This document shows, one piece after another, positions 47,053 to 58,335 of a stretch of 64,000 nucleotides of DNA. The notes under the pieces are model-generated. The model saw nothing but the letters and a program-made list of their open reading frames with translations, ran no database searches and was not told where the DNA came from. Source of the DNA: Manis javanica (taxonomy: Eukaryota > Chordata > Mammalia > Pholidota > Manidae); contig NC_133164.1 in NCBI RefSeq assembly GCF_040802235.1, forward strand, positions 112,176,302-112,240,301, given 5' to 3'. Numbering within the stretch: position 1 is the stretch's first letter; each line of letters begins with the position of its first letter. The translations under genes and the position numbers were made by a program.

Positions 47053-50000
47053 ATGGCAGTAAGTACATATCTATCAATAATCACCTTAAATGTAAATGGA
47101 CTGAGTGCACTGATCAAAACACACAGAATTACAAAATGGATAAAAAAACAAGACCCATCAATATCCTGCCTACAACAGACTCACTTCAGACCCAAAGACA
47201 TACACAGACTAAAAGTGAAGGGACAGAAAAAGATATTTCATGCAAATAAAGGAAGAAAAAAAGCAGGATTAGCAGTACTTACATCAGACAAAATTATGTC
47301 AAAACAAAGAAAGTAACAAGAGACAACAAAAGTCATTACATAATGATAAAGGGATCAGTCTAACAAGAAGATATAAACATTATACATATCTATGCACCCA
47401 ACATAGGAGGACCTAAATATGTAAAACAAATACTAACAAAATTAAAGGGGGAAATAGATTGCAACACATTCACTTTAGAAGACTTTAACACACCACTCAT
47501 ATTAATAGATGACCAGACAGAACCGGAGGCACTGAACAATATATTAGATCGGATAGACTTAACAGGTATCTACACAACACTTCACCCAAAAGCAGGAAGA
47601 TACACATTTCTCTCAAGTGTACATGGAACATTCTCCAAAATAGATCACATACCAGGCCACAAGAAGAGTCTCAATAAATTAAAAAAGATTGAAATTGTAT
47701 CAAGCAGCTTCTTAGACCACAATTGTATGAAACTAGAAATAAATTACACAAAGAAAACCCAAAAAAAAGCCCACAAACACATGAAGGCTAAACAACATAC
47801 TTTTAAATAATTAGTAGATCAATAACCAAACTAAAACAAAAATCAAACAATACATGAGACAAGGGAAAACAAAAACACCATAGCTCAAAATCTGTGGGAG
47901 GTGGCAAAGACACTTCTAAGAGGGAAGTACATAGCAAGAGGCTTATCTCAAAAAACAAGAACAATCCCAAATAAACAGTCAAAAATCACAATTAAAGAAA
48001 CTAGAGACAGAATGACAAGGGAAGCCAAAAGTCAGAAGGAGGGGCAAAATAAAGATCATAGCAGAAACAAATAAAATTGAGAAGAATAAAACAATAGAAA
48101 AAAATCAATGAAATCAGGAGCTAGTGTTTGAGAACACAAACAAAATAGATAAACCCCTAGCAAGATGTATCAAGAAAAAAAGAGAGTGTACACACATAAA
48201 CAGAATCAGAAACAAAGAAGGAATAATCACAATGGATACCACAGAAATACAGAGAATTATTAGAGAATATATGAAAAATCATATGCCAACAAATTGGACA
48301 ATCAGGAAGAAATGGACAACTTCCTAGAAAAATACAACTTTCCGAGACTGACTCAGGAAGAAACAGAAAATCTGAACAGACCAATTACCAGCAACAAAAT
48401 GAATTGGTGTCAAAAACTGTCTAAAAATAAAATTCCATGTCCTGACAGCTTCACAATTGAATTTTATCAAACATTTAGAGAAGACCTAATATTCATCCTC
48501 CTTAAAGTTTTCCAAAAAGTAGAAGAGGAGAGAATACTTCCAAACTCATTGTATGAGACCAGCATAACTCTGATACCCAAACCAGATGGATACTTCAAGG
48601 AAAATTACAGACCAATATCCCTGATGAACATAGATGCAAAAATCACCAATAAAATATTAGCAAGCTGAATTCAAAAATACATAAAAAAAATCATTCATCA
48701 TGACCAATGAGATTTATTTCAGGGACACAAGGATGTTACAATATTTGTAAATGAATCAATATAATAGACTACATTAACAAAGAGAAGGATAAAAACCACA
48801 TGATCATCTCAATAGACGCTGAGAAAGCATTTGGCAAAATTCAACATCCATTCGTTATAGAAACTCCTAACAAAATGGGTATAAAGGGTAGGTAACTCAA
48901 CATAATAAAGGCTATATACAACAAACCCACAGCCAACATCACACTTAACAGCAAAAAGCTGGAAGCTTTTCCTCTAAGGAAGAAATTAAGCTGTCACTGT
49001 TTGCAGACTACATTATATTATACATAGAAAACCCTAAAGAACCCAATAACAAACTACTGGAACTAATAACTGAATTTAGCAAAGTTGCAGGATATAAAAT
49101 TAATGCACAGAAATCTGTTGCAACCAACCAGCAGAAAGAGAAATCAGGAAAACAACTCTATTTACAATTGCATCAAAAAATAAAATACCTAGGAATAAAC
49201 CTAACCAAGGAAGTGAAAGACCCATACCCTGAAAACTACAAGCCACTCATGAGAGAAAAAGAAGACACCAATAAATTGAAATCTATCCCATGCTCATGGA
49301 TAGGAAGAATTAATATCGTCAAAATAGCCAATCTGCCCAAAGCCCTGCCACTGCTGCAAGCCAGGAAAAGGGCAGCTCTGACCACAACGAGTTGAACAGA
49401 GACTCCTGAGCTGATCACAAAGGAAACAGCTGAAGCAAACTGCAAGCACAGACAGAAAGATGCCCACCAACAGCTGAGGCCCCCAAAAATAGAATCCCTA
49501 TCAAAATACGAAAATCATTTGTCAATGAACTAGAAGAATTCATATGGAACCACAAAAAACCTGAATAGCCAAAACAATCCTGAGAAAGAACAACAAAGCT
49601 GGGGGTATTATGCACCCTGACTTCAAGCTCTACTACAAAGCTACAGTAATCAAAGCACTATAGTACTGGCACAAGAACAGACCCATAGATCAGTGGAACA
49701 GAATAGGCAGATGAGATATAAACCTGCACATATGCAGTAAATCAATATATGATAAAGGTACTATCAATATACAATGGGGAAATGACAGCCTCTTCAACAA
49801 CTGGTATTGGCAAAACTGGACAACTACATATAAGAGAATGGAATTAGATTTTCTAACTCCATACACAAAGGTATACTTGAAATGGGTCAGAGACCTGAAT
49901 GTAAGTCATGAAACAATAAAACTCTTAGAAGAAAACACAAGCAAAAATCTCTTGAATATAAGCAAGCAATTTTTTCCTGGGCATATCTCCTTAGGGAAGG

Positions 50001-50819
50001 AAAAAATGAACAAGTGGGACTACATCAAAATAAAAAGCTTCTATACAGCAAAGGACACCATCAGCATAACAAAAAGGCATCCTACAGTATGGAAGAATAT
50101 ATTCATAAATGACTCATCTGATAAGGGGTTAACATCCAAAATACATAAAGAACTCATATGCCTCAACACCCAAAAAAACGAATAACCCAATTAAGAAATG
50201 GTGGAGGACCTGAACAGATACTTCTCCAAAGAAGAAATACAAATGGCCAACAGGCATAGGAAAAGATGCTCCACATCACTAATCATCAGAGAAATGCAAA
50301 TTAAAACCACAATAAGATATCACCTCACACCAGTTAGAATGACCAACATCCATAAGAGAAGAAATAACAAATGCTGGTGAAGACGAGGAGAAAGAGGAAC
50401 CCTCCTACACTGTCGGTAGGAATGTAAATTGGTACAACTGCTCTGGAAAGCAGTATGGAGGTTCCTCAAAAAAGCTAAAAATAGAAACACCATTTGACCC
50501 AGTAATTCCAGTCCTAGGAATTTACCTGAAGAAAATAAAATCCTTGATTTGAAAAAAGAGACAGATGCACCCCTATGTTTATCGCAGCACTATTTGCAAT
50601 AGCCAAGACATGGAAGCATCTAAGTTACCATAAATAGATGAATGCATAAAGAAGAGGTGGTACATATACACAATGGAATATTATTGAACCATAAAAAGAA
50701 AAGCAATACTGCCATTTGCAACAACATGGATGGATCTAGAGGGTATGATTATGTTCAGTGACATAAGCCAGGTGAAGAAAGACAACTGCCAAATGATTTC
50801 ACTCATCTGTGGAGCATAA
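47053..50819 (+). pseudogene. L1 ORF2 relic (endonuclease and reverse transcriptase)
   Basis: ORF2 normally encodes an APE-like endonuclease, a reverse transcriptase and a Cys-rich C-terminus. Here the start at 47053 opens 87 codons containing LNVNGL, but the usual glutamate of the QETH motif is glutamine (LQQTH, around 47166-47190), and the frame then shifts. The RT fingers and palm are partly open at 48294-48668. About 100 bases are missing near 48985, where the text jumps from the end of the AFPL segment to the strand before the catalytic motif. That motif reads FADY instead of FADD (around 49000-49012). A foreign segment sits at 49348-49494. Later open pieces are 49838-50185 and 50198-50380; the latter ends at a stop within the Cys-rich motif. 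The normal end is near 50819. It encodes no functional protein. Confidence 0.85.
49348..49494 (+). repeat. copy of L1 5' UTR segment embedded in ORF2
   Basis: This 147-base stretch matches 45395-45553 of the same element's 5' UTR at roughly nine bases in ten, with one gap of about 14 bases. Shared landmarks are ctgcaagccagg near the left, a central gaagcaaactgcaagcacag and aaagatg. It replaces about 20 bases of normal ORF2 sequence between the 'IANLPKA' segment and the following 'IPIK' segment. Confidence 0.85.
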
Positions 50820-51047
50820 GAACAAAGCAAAACAGAAGGAACAAAACAGCAGCAGACTCATAGAAATGAGAAGTGACTAGTAGTTGCCAAGGAGGAAGGG
50901 TTGGGGCGCAAGAGGAGAAAGAGGAGGTGGACCAAGGGGCACAACAATTTGCAATCACAATGTAAGTGGATCCTGGGGACAGCTGAACCACTGTGATGCA
51001 CATTTGAAACCAACATAGGATTGTATATTAACGATGCTTAATTTTTA

Positions 51048-51059
51048 AAAATTGAAATT
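51048..51059 (+). repeat. putative target-site duplication, right copy
   Basis: Second copy of aaaattgaaatt, immediately after the short A-rich L1 end (tttttaaaa). See the left copy at 44516. Confidence 0.5.
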
Positions 51060-52692
51060 ATTTCATCTTCCCTTCCCTCTTCTGTAACATTCTGACTATA
51101 TCATAGTTACAAATGCATCTGCCTTTCTTGATTTTAAACTTGGCAAGGTAGAACTTCATCATATTTATCTTTGTATCCTCCACAGACCTTAGAATATTTG
51201 CTTTTCTAACCCAGGTTCAGTCAATTAAATTCAACAAACTAGGTTCCAAACACTGGTTAAAACATTTCGTTGCATCTCTCTCCTCTTCAGGGAAGTTCTG
51301 CCTTACTTTCTGCTTTCCCTTTAGTGATGTTCAACAGAATCTGTATGCGGAATGTGTGCAGCAGATACACTGTTCACATACTCATTTTCTGAAGGTGTCT
51401 ACCAGTAAAATGTGATGGTTAGTAACACTCATCTGGATACCAAGCACAAAGCGAGTTAATTAACTTGTGGTAGCGGAGTATAGTACATAAATAATGGAGC
51501 ATGATAAAAATAGGGGTTATGCTATATAAACATTTAGGTCCTGTGATACCTGTTATGGATTTGGTTTTCAAACGGAAGACAATTAAAATAAAGTACATTT
51601 CTATTTGGTTCTGAAGATGCTTTCCCTAAAGCTTTTGAGACCTTGAGACTCCAATATTAAACCATACATACATAATATGGATGCCTGGAGATTAATACAA
51701 CAAGAAGGGGCTCTGAAGGTCATTTCTACCCACGTTTGACTTGCATTTGTGAAAGGGGGTAGCAGTTGGGAGCAGCCATATATATCTGCCCAGGTAAAAG
51801 CTATTATGCCTAAATATTTTATGATTTGTTAAATATAGGTCATTGCAAATGATCAAAATGTAATTTCAACAAAATTACATTTAAAAATTAAGTCAAAAGC
51901 AACCACTCTTAGAGAACATAGGTAAGCTATTTCAAGAAAAAGTTAAAATATCCAGGTTAAAAAAATTGCGAAGGCTAATATTTTTAATTGTTTATATAAT
52001 TGTTTAATTATGTGTTGTAAATTTTTTTAATTGTTTATAGTATGATTTAAAATGGTATTTGTATGTGATTTGGCTCTGGTAATAACTGATGAATGTCTTG
52101 AAATATTCCAATCTTGTATAAATAGAGAGAATGTAATTTCTAATGGAATTGTTTTCCCTAAAACCTGTTGAGTATAAATATAAATTCCATTTTATAAAAT
52201 ATTTAAATAAGAACTATAAAAAATATGTTACTCTTTGTCTACTTTACTTCAATGCCAGTTAAATTTTATACTTGTTTGTATTAGCAGTCTTTCCTCTATT
52301 TGCCTCTGATCTGAACATACAGTAGTGAATTTAGACATATATATACATACATAAACATTGCTCATCTGACAAGTTGGACAAATGTGGCCAAGAGAGTGAA
52401 TGTAATTAAATCCACCAATTAAATACTATTTTGAAGTATTTTGGAGACCTTAATATAATTAAGGAGCTGCAATACTGCATAGATTAAAACACAGATGTGG
52501 ATTCCGCTTTGTAAATTAAGACTGATTGACTCATGACTAGAAAGCTGAAGAACTAAAATAGAATGGCCATCTTTATGTCAATATTAATAGACAAGAGAAG
52601 ACATAGTATGATCTCTACCACTGCAAGTAGCTATTTTTATAGGAATCATTAGTTGACTGAAAATCTGTCTTAAAAGTCACAAGCTGTGTAAT
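51060..52692. other. unique AT-rich sequence with a possible L2 end
   Basis: No gene recognised. At about 51130-51240 (+) the stretch cttggcaaggtagaacttca, then atttatctttgtatcctcca and cagaccttagaatatttgc resembles an L2 3' end. Confidence 0.4.
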
Positions 52693-53208
52693 TGCTGTGG
52701 TTAGCAGGACAATACCGTCCAAAGATGCCCAGGCCCTAATCCCTAGAACCTGTGAAGATATTATGATATATGGCAAGGGGGAGTAATTAATGTTACAGAT
52801 AGAACTGAAGCCACTAATGAGTTAACTAAAAAATAGGGCGATTATTCAGGATTTTGCTGAGCAGCCCCAATTAAATCACAAGGGTCCTTAAAAGTGAAAG
52901 AGGTAGTCAAAAAAGTCAGTGTCAGAGTAATGTGATATAAGAAGACGTAACCAGCCACTGCTGGCTTTGAAGATGGAGGAAGGCACCATAAGCCAAGGAA
53001 TGCAGATGCCTCTAGAAGCTGGTAAAGGTAACAAAATGGAATGTTTCCAGAGCTTTCCAAAGGAACACAGCTCCACTTTCACCTTGCTTTTAGTCCAGTG
53101 AGACTCATTTCAAATTTATGACCACCAGAACTGTAAGATATTAAATCTACATTTTAAAAAATCACTGTTTGTGGTAATTTGTTACAGTAGCAATAAAAAT
53201 CTAATACA
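52693..53208 (+). mobile_element. MaLR/MLT1-type solo LTR
   Basis: Sense landmarks in order: tgctgtggttagcaggacaa, a ctaatccctagaacctgtga block, taaatcacaagggtccttaa followed by aagtgaaag, ctgctggctttgaagatgga followed by ggaagg, gcctctagaagctgg, ccagtgagactcatttcaaa, ccaccagaactgtaagatat, and gtttgtggtaatttgttaca followed by gtagcaataa at the end. It is a full-length LTR with no internal sequence, so probably a solo LTR left by recombination. Minus frames at 52842-53082 are shadows. Confidence 0.8.
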
Positions 53209-53797
53209 ATTATAATTCCAGTTTCTGGTTCACATATAAGGAGCTTGGAAGCTACCACAGCATCCTAACATCAAGTAAAAAGCTGAACAGACTGAAATAT
53301 CAAGTACACTTCCAGGATACATAAGAGGTAAAGACACAGAGTAATCCACTGTCCCCAAGACTAGAGAGACCTACTCATAAATGTAGAGGCTACAATTGAG
53401 ACTGATGAATGGAAACTGCAGGAACCAGTGCCAGGGAAGAAAAACATGAACTGTAATTGGCATGTTGCTGGAGGCTCAGTGCAGATAACTCTTGAGAGTT
53501 AAAAACCCCAGGAAGACCTAGTCTCACAGTTTTGTGAGATTTACCTCCAGAAGCTTGACCAGATTCTTACAATAAATATCTAAGAAAAATGCTTTAGTGC
53601 TTCCAGCAGGGGGAGGGAAAAAGGAACCATTTTTAAGTATACCAGATCACTCTATTCTTCTAAGGCCTGGTCTCAGGGGAAATCAGTTAAGCAGAGTCTA
53701 ACCTGCTGGGATATTATCATACCAAAGGCATACTAAGGGCAAAAGCACAGTTTGAAAAGATGGAACAAGTATCAAAACCAGATACCACAGGGATGTT

Positions 53798-53851
53798 GAA
53801 ATTATCAGACCAGAAATGCATAAAAACTGAAATTATCAGACCAAAAATGCA
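53798..53851 (+). repeat. short tandem duplication in the L1 5' UTR
   Basis: The string gaaattatcagacc is repeated with a period of 31 bases (53798 and 53829), followed in both copies by a near-identical aaatgca stretch. Confidence 0.85.
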
Positions 53852-54679
53852 GAAATGCAAAAAAGCATAAAACACTATGATTAATATGCTAAGGTACTTA
53901 ATGGATAAAGTAGACAGCATGCAAGAACAGATAGGTAATGTAAGCAGAAAGGTGAGAATCCTAAGAAGGAACCAAAAAGAAATGCTAGCGATAGAAGACA
54001 CCATAACAAAACTGAGCAATGCCTTTGATGGGATTACTAGTAGGCTGGCCATGGCTAAGGGAAAAATCTCTGAGCTTAAGGTTATCTCAAAAGAAACCTC
54101 CAAAACAGAAAAGCAAAGAGAATAAAGACTGAAAAAAAAAATCCCCAGAATATCCAAGGACTGTTAAGCAGCTATAAAAGATGTAATATACACAAAATGG
54201 AAATATTGGAAGGAAAAGAAAGAGAAAGGAATAAAAAATATATTCAAAACAATAATGACTGAGATTTTTCCAAATTAATGTCAGACACCAAAACACAGAT
54301 CTGAGAAGCTCAGAAAACACAGAACAGGATACATTCCAGAAAACCTACACCCAGGCATGTCATCTTCAAATTACATAAAAACAAAGAAGAAAAAAAAATC
54401 CTGAAAGAAGCCAGTGGCAGAAAAAAAACTTACCCACAGAGGAACAAAGATAAGAATTACATCCAACTTCTTAGAAACCATGCACGCAAGAAAACAGTGG
54501 AGTAAAATATACAAAGTACTGAGACAAAAAAAAAACCCAACCTAGAATTCTGTATCTTCTGAAATTATTCTTCAAAAGGGAAGGAGAAATAAAGACTATA
54601 TCTCAGTCAAACAAAAATTGAGTGCATATATTGTCAGCAGATCTGTCTTGAAAAAAATGTTAGAAGAATTTACCTGCTT

Positions 54680-55050
54680 GTTTGTCCATCCCCCACTGGG
54701 ATGTGCTAAGGACATTTTAGTGGCTCCTTGAAGAATGAGTAGCAAATGGGTGAGGAGGTGAAGGGCAATCCTTCCACACCAAAGAAAGACCATGAACAAA
54801 GGGAGAAGTTGTGCAGTAGCCTATGTGCAGGGACAGTACTGAAAGGAGGGATTGTGACAGACACAGCTGGAGGGCAGAATGGAACTAGGTTATGAAGGGC
54901 TGTGGACCACAAAGTCTACTTCATCCTGTAGGCATTGTGCAAACAAGAGCAAACCCCACTTTGACAGAGTCTCATCTGTGCATGTCAAGAACTTAAGTCT
55001 CCACTGCTGCCGTCCTAAAACTAGATTCAGAACTCCCCAGCCTACACCAC
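54680..55050 (-). repeat. LINE-2-like segment inside L1 ORF1
   Basis: The blocks aagaatgagtagcaaatggg followed by tgaggaggtgaagggcaatc, and ttatgaagggctgtggacca followed by ttcatcctgtaggca, resemble antisense L2. L1 sequence resumes at about 55060. The right part of the block (about 54930-55050) is not assigned. Confidence 0.45.
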
Positions 55051-56576
55051 CAGCAGTTTCCTTAGAGAGAAGGAAAACAACAGGTCAGAAATTCAGATCT
55101 ACAAAAGAAAATATGAGCATCAAAGAAGGATTAAAGGAAAGTAAAATGAAATCTTTGTTTCGTATTGTTAATAGATCTAACAAATATTTTGTTCAAAAAT
55201 AAAAATGGTAATAGTGTATTCGATTACATATGCTTATGTATCATACATATTATATACATGTATATGTGTAACAATATTATCAAATCAAATCAAACAATAT
55301 AGTAAAAGAATTATACACCATGGCCAAGTGGGATTTATCCCAGGCAAGCAAGGCTGTTCAAAATTCAAAAATCAATTAACATAATCCAACACATCAGTGG
55401 GCTGAAAAAGAAAAATCACATGATCATCTCAACAGATGCAGAAAAAGCATTTGACAAAACCCAACACCTATTCATGGTAAAAACTCTCAATAATCTAAGA
55501 ATACTGGAAAACTCCCTCAACTTGATCAAGAGTGGCCACAGAAAACCTACAGCTAATGTCATATTTAATAGTGATAAACTTAAAGCTTTCCCACTAAGTT
55601 GAGGTATAAGGCAAGGATGTTCTCCTTCACCACTCCTTTTCAAAATCACAGTGGAAGTTCTAGCTAATGCAGTAAGACAAGAGAAGGAAATAAAAGGTAT
55701 ATGGATAGGGAAGGAAGAAAGAAATCCATCTTTGCTCACAGATGATTATGTTCGTCTATGCAGAAAAGTTGAAAGAACTGCCAAAAAATACTGAAGCTAA
55801 TTAGGGTTATAGCAAGTTTGCAAGACATAAGTTTAATACCAAAAGTCAGTTGCTTTTCAATATACAGCAATGAACAAGTGGGATGTGAATTTAAAAACAG
55901 AATACCAGTTATAATAGTACCACCCAAAATGAAATCTAACAAAATATGTTCAAGATATATGTGAGGAAAGCTACAAAACTGATGAGCAAAATCAAAGAAA
56001 AACTAAAAAAATGAAGAGATATTCCATGTTCATGGATAAGAAAACATTATAACCAAGACGTGAGTTCTTTCCTACTTGATCCACCTATTTAACGCAATCC
56101 TAAGCAAAATCCTAGCAAGTAGTTTGGTGGATATTGACAAACTGATTCTGAAGTTTATATGGAGAGGTGAATAGCCACCACAATACAGAAGAAGAAACAA
56201 AGTTGGAGGATTGACACTACCCGACTTCAAGATTTACTAGAAAACTTATTTTCTAGCAATTGATTATTTACTACAATAATCAATACAATGTGTATTGGTA
56301 ATAGAATAGATAAATAGATCAACTGAACAGAATTGAGAGCCCAGAAAAAGATGCACATATTGATCCTTGACAAAGCTGCAAAGATAATACAATGGAAACA
56401 AGCGCATTATCTTCAACAAATGGTGCTAGAACTGAACATTCACATGCAAAGAAAAAGAAAAAGTGAAGGTAGACACAGCAGAACTTACACACTTTACAAA
56501 AATGATCTCAATATGGAACACAGAACTAAAGGTAAAATGCAAGACTGTAAAAATTTTCCTAACGTATTCTATATAT

Positions 56577-58165
56577 GTATGTTTTTGTTTTTTTAATCTT
56601 TATTAAAAAAGCATCATACTATCTGTATCTTTTAGGACTTATTTTTTTAGAGATTTCTTAGGGTCCTCCATATTGTTGTTTGTGATATGAATTAAGCTTT
56701 AAAAGAAAGTGTAGAAAGTTAACCTATCAGTTATCATGATTTACTATGAAGCTTAATTCATTAATTTTGACTGCTGTATAATATCCTTTTTCGTGTGTTT
56801 ATGAATAGACTACGGTATAGCTAACAGTCATATGGAGCTTTTATTAAGTTCTAAAATTTGTTTTTGACATGTAAATCTTTAATCCTTCTGAAGTTTCTTA
56901 TTTATTACATAGAGATTCAAAGTCATCTTTTTTCATATAACCATTCCATTTATTGAACTGTCCTTCATTCTTTCATTGATATGGAATGCCTCATTCATAA
57001 TATTTCAACACCGCATAAATGTGCAGGTCTGTTTCTGGGTTCTCTATTCTACTGGTCAATGGGTCCATCTCTGCACCAATGATAGCTTCATAGTAAATCA
57101 TGGTGTCTGATAGGGTAACTTTCTACTCTATTTTTCAAAAACAGTCTAGTTAGTCTTGGTCCTTTGCTCTTTCATAAAAAGTTTAGTATCATCTTTCAAA
57201 GTCAATAAACTATTTATATTTTGATTGCTAAAGTTCTGGAAATGTACTGTCTATTGCAATGTGAGAATTTATATCTTTACATATCCAGTGTTCCTATGCT
57301 GATCATGATTAATTCTTTACTTAGGGCTTTTGTGTTTAAAGTGTTTTTTATAGTTTCCCTATAGATTTCTTGCATATCTTTTATTATACTTACTCTAAAA
57401 GTATTTGATATTCTTTGATACTATTGTAAATATCTTCTCTTTAATTGTTTCTAAGTACTTTGTTGCTGCTATATAGAAATTCAACTAGTTTAATTTTATA
57501 TGTAATCCTTTGAGGGAATTTTTTTTTTAATTTCTAATGATTGTGGGAATGATTTGGATTTTCATGACAACAATCTTATCATCTGTAAATAACACATAAT
57601 TTCCTCCATTTCATTACTTATTCCTCTGATTCCGTTGTCTTATCTTCCTACATCGTCTAGGATTGCCATTAGAAGTCGTGATGGGAATTTTTTTCTCATT
57701 CCTGATTTTAAAGGCAATGTTCTGACCCTTAGAAACTGAGATTGATGCTTGTTTTTGTTTACTATATGTAATATTTATCAGGTTAGGGAAGTTCCCTTTT
57801 ATTTCTAATTTACTAAAAGTTTTGTGTGGAATGAGTAATTTTATCAGATGTCTTTTCCAGCTGATGGGATGATTATTTGATTTTTCTCTTTTAATTTATT
57901 AATGTAATGAGTCAAATAACATTGATGGATTTTCTAGTAGAAATTTTTCTTGTGCACCTGAGATAAACTCACTTATTCATGGTATGTCATCTTTTTTTAA
58001 ATATGTATTTGCATTCAATCTGCAATTTTGTGTAACAGTTCTGGCACCTATATACTAAAAAGGGCTGGGGCTTTTCCATTTTTAGAGTATCTTTTCTTTT
58101 TGTTTTGCGATGAAGGTTGTACTAGCCTCCTTGAATGAGTTGAAAAATGTTTCTTCTTTTTCTAT
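56577..58165 (-). mobile_element. LINE-1, 5'-truncated, ORF2 decayed
   Basis: Read on the minus strand, it starts inside the RT domain near 58165, runs through the palm and thumb (plus-strand blocks ctgatgggatgattatttga and tttaatttattaatgtaatg near 57860-57910), then the later ORF2 segments (tctgggttctctattctact near 57034), and ends with an ORF2 C-terminal stretch near 56760-56820 and a T-rich run at about 56579-56596, which is the antisense of an A tail. All frames are broken. Confidence 0.75.
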
Positions 58166-58169
58166 TAAG

Positions 58170-58335
58170 GAAATATAGAGACAGAAAAACCCACACTGAT
58201 GTATACATTTTTATTTCCAGAATTGTATAGGATGCTATTATAGTGGTTTCCTTGGGGAAGAGGGATAAGGATTTAGGAATACAAAGCGATGACAAGGGAG
58301 AATAGGGAGACCTCTATTTTCATCTAATCTCCCCA
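58170..58335 (+). mobile_element. possible LINE-1 3' UTR piece
   Basis: The stretch gtggtttccttggggaagag followed by ggataagg has the layout of an L1 3' UTR in sense orientation. It could be the displaced 3' end of the plus-strand L1 at 53.2-56.6 kb. Confidence 0.3.

Larger units (their letters stand above)
44528..51047 (+). mobile_element. near full-length LINE-1, inactivated
   Basis: The order is that of a complete L1: 5' UTR (44528-45689), ORF1 relic (45690-46572), inter-ORF spacer (about 46573-47052), ORF2 relic (47053-50819) and a short 3' UTR (50820-51047). L1 copies itself by nicking the target with the ORF2 endonuclease and copying its own RNA at the nick. This copy cannot do so, because both ORFs carry frameshifts and stops, RT sequence is deleted and an insertion lies in ORF2. 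A putative 12-base target-site duplication flanks it. The C-terminal ORF2 half closely resembles the truncated L1 at 62.3 kb, so both probably come from the same lineage of moderately young L1. The A tail is almost absent, and the 3' UTR is shorter than in the 62.3 kb copy. Confidence 0.85.
53225..56575 (+). mobile_element. LINE-1 with 5' UTR and ORF1, large internal deletion in ORF2
   Basis: The 5' UTR runs from about 53225 to 53870 and carries the segment that leads into the typical 'ttatcagacc' region before ORF1. ORF1 follows (about 53877-54660). Its first 82 codons (53877-54125) are open and Lys/Glu-rich with coiled-coil texture. A foreign block (about 54680-55050) interrupts the end of ORF1. 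The spacer follows at about 55060-55260. ORF2 then begins only within the RT domain near 55265, so the endonuclease and RT N-terminus, roughly 1.5-2 kb, are missing. An open stretch at 55420-55602 contains the RT motif A segment STDAEKAFDK. The alignment ends near 56575, before the ORF2 C-terminus. It is inactive. Confidence 0.8.

Noticed and set aside
53717..54157. 146-codon minus-strand frame, hydrophobic
   Set aside because: It is antisense to the coiled-coil part of L1 ORF1. Antisense of Lys/Glu-rich coding sequence is Phe/Leu/Ser-rich and mimics a membrane protein.
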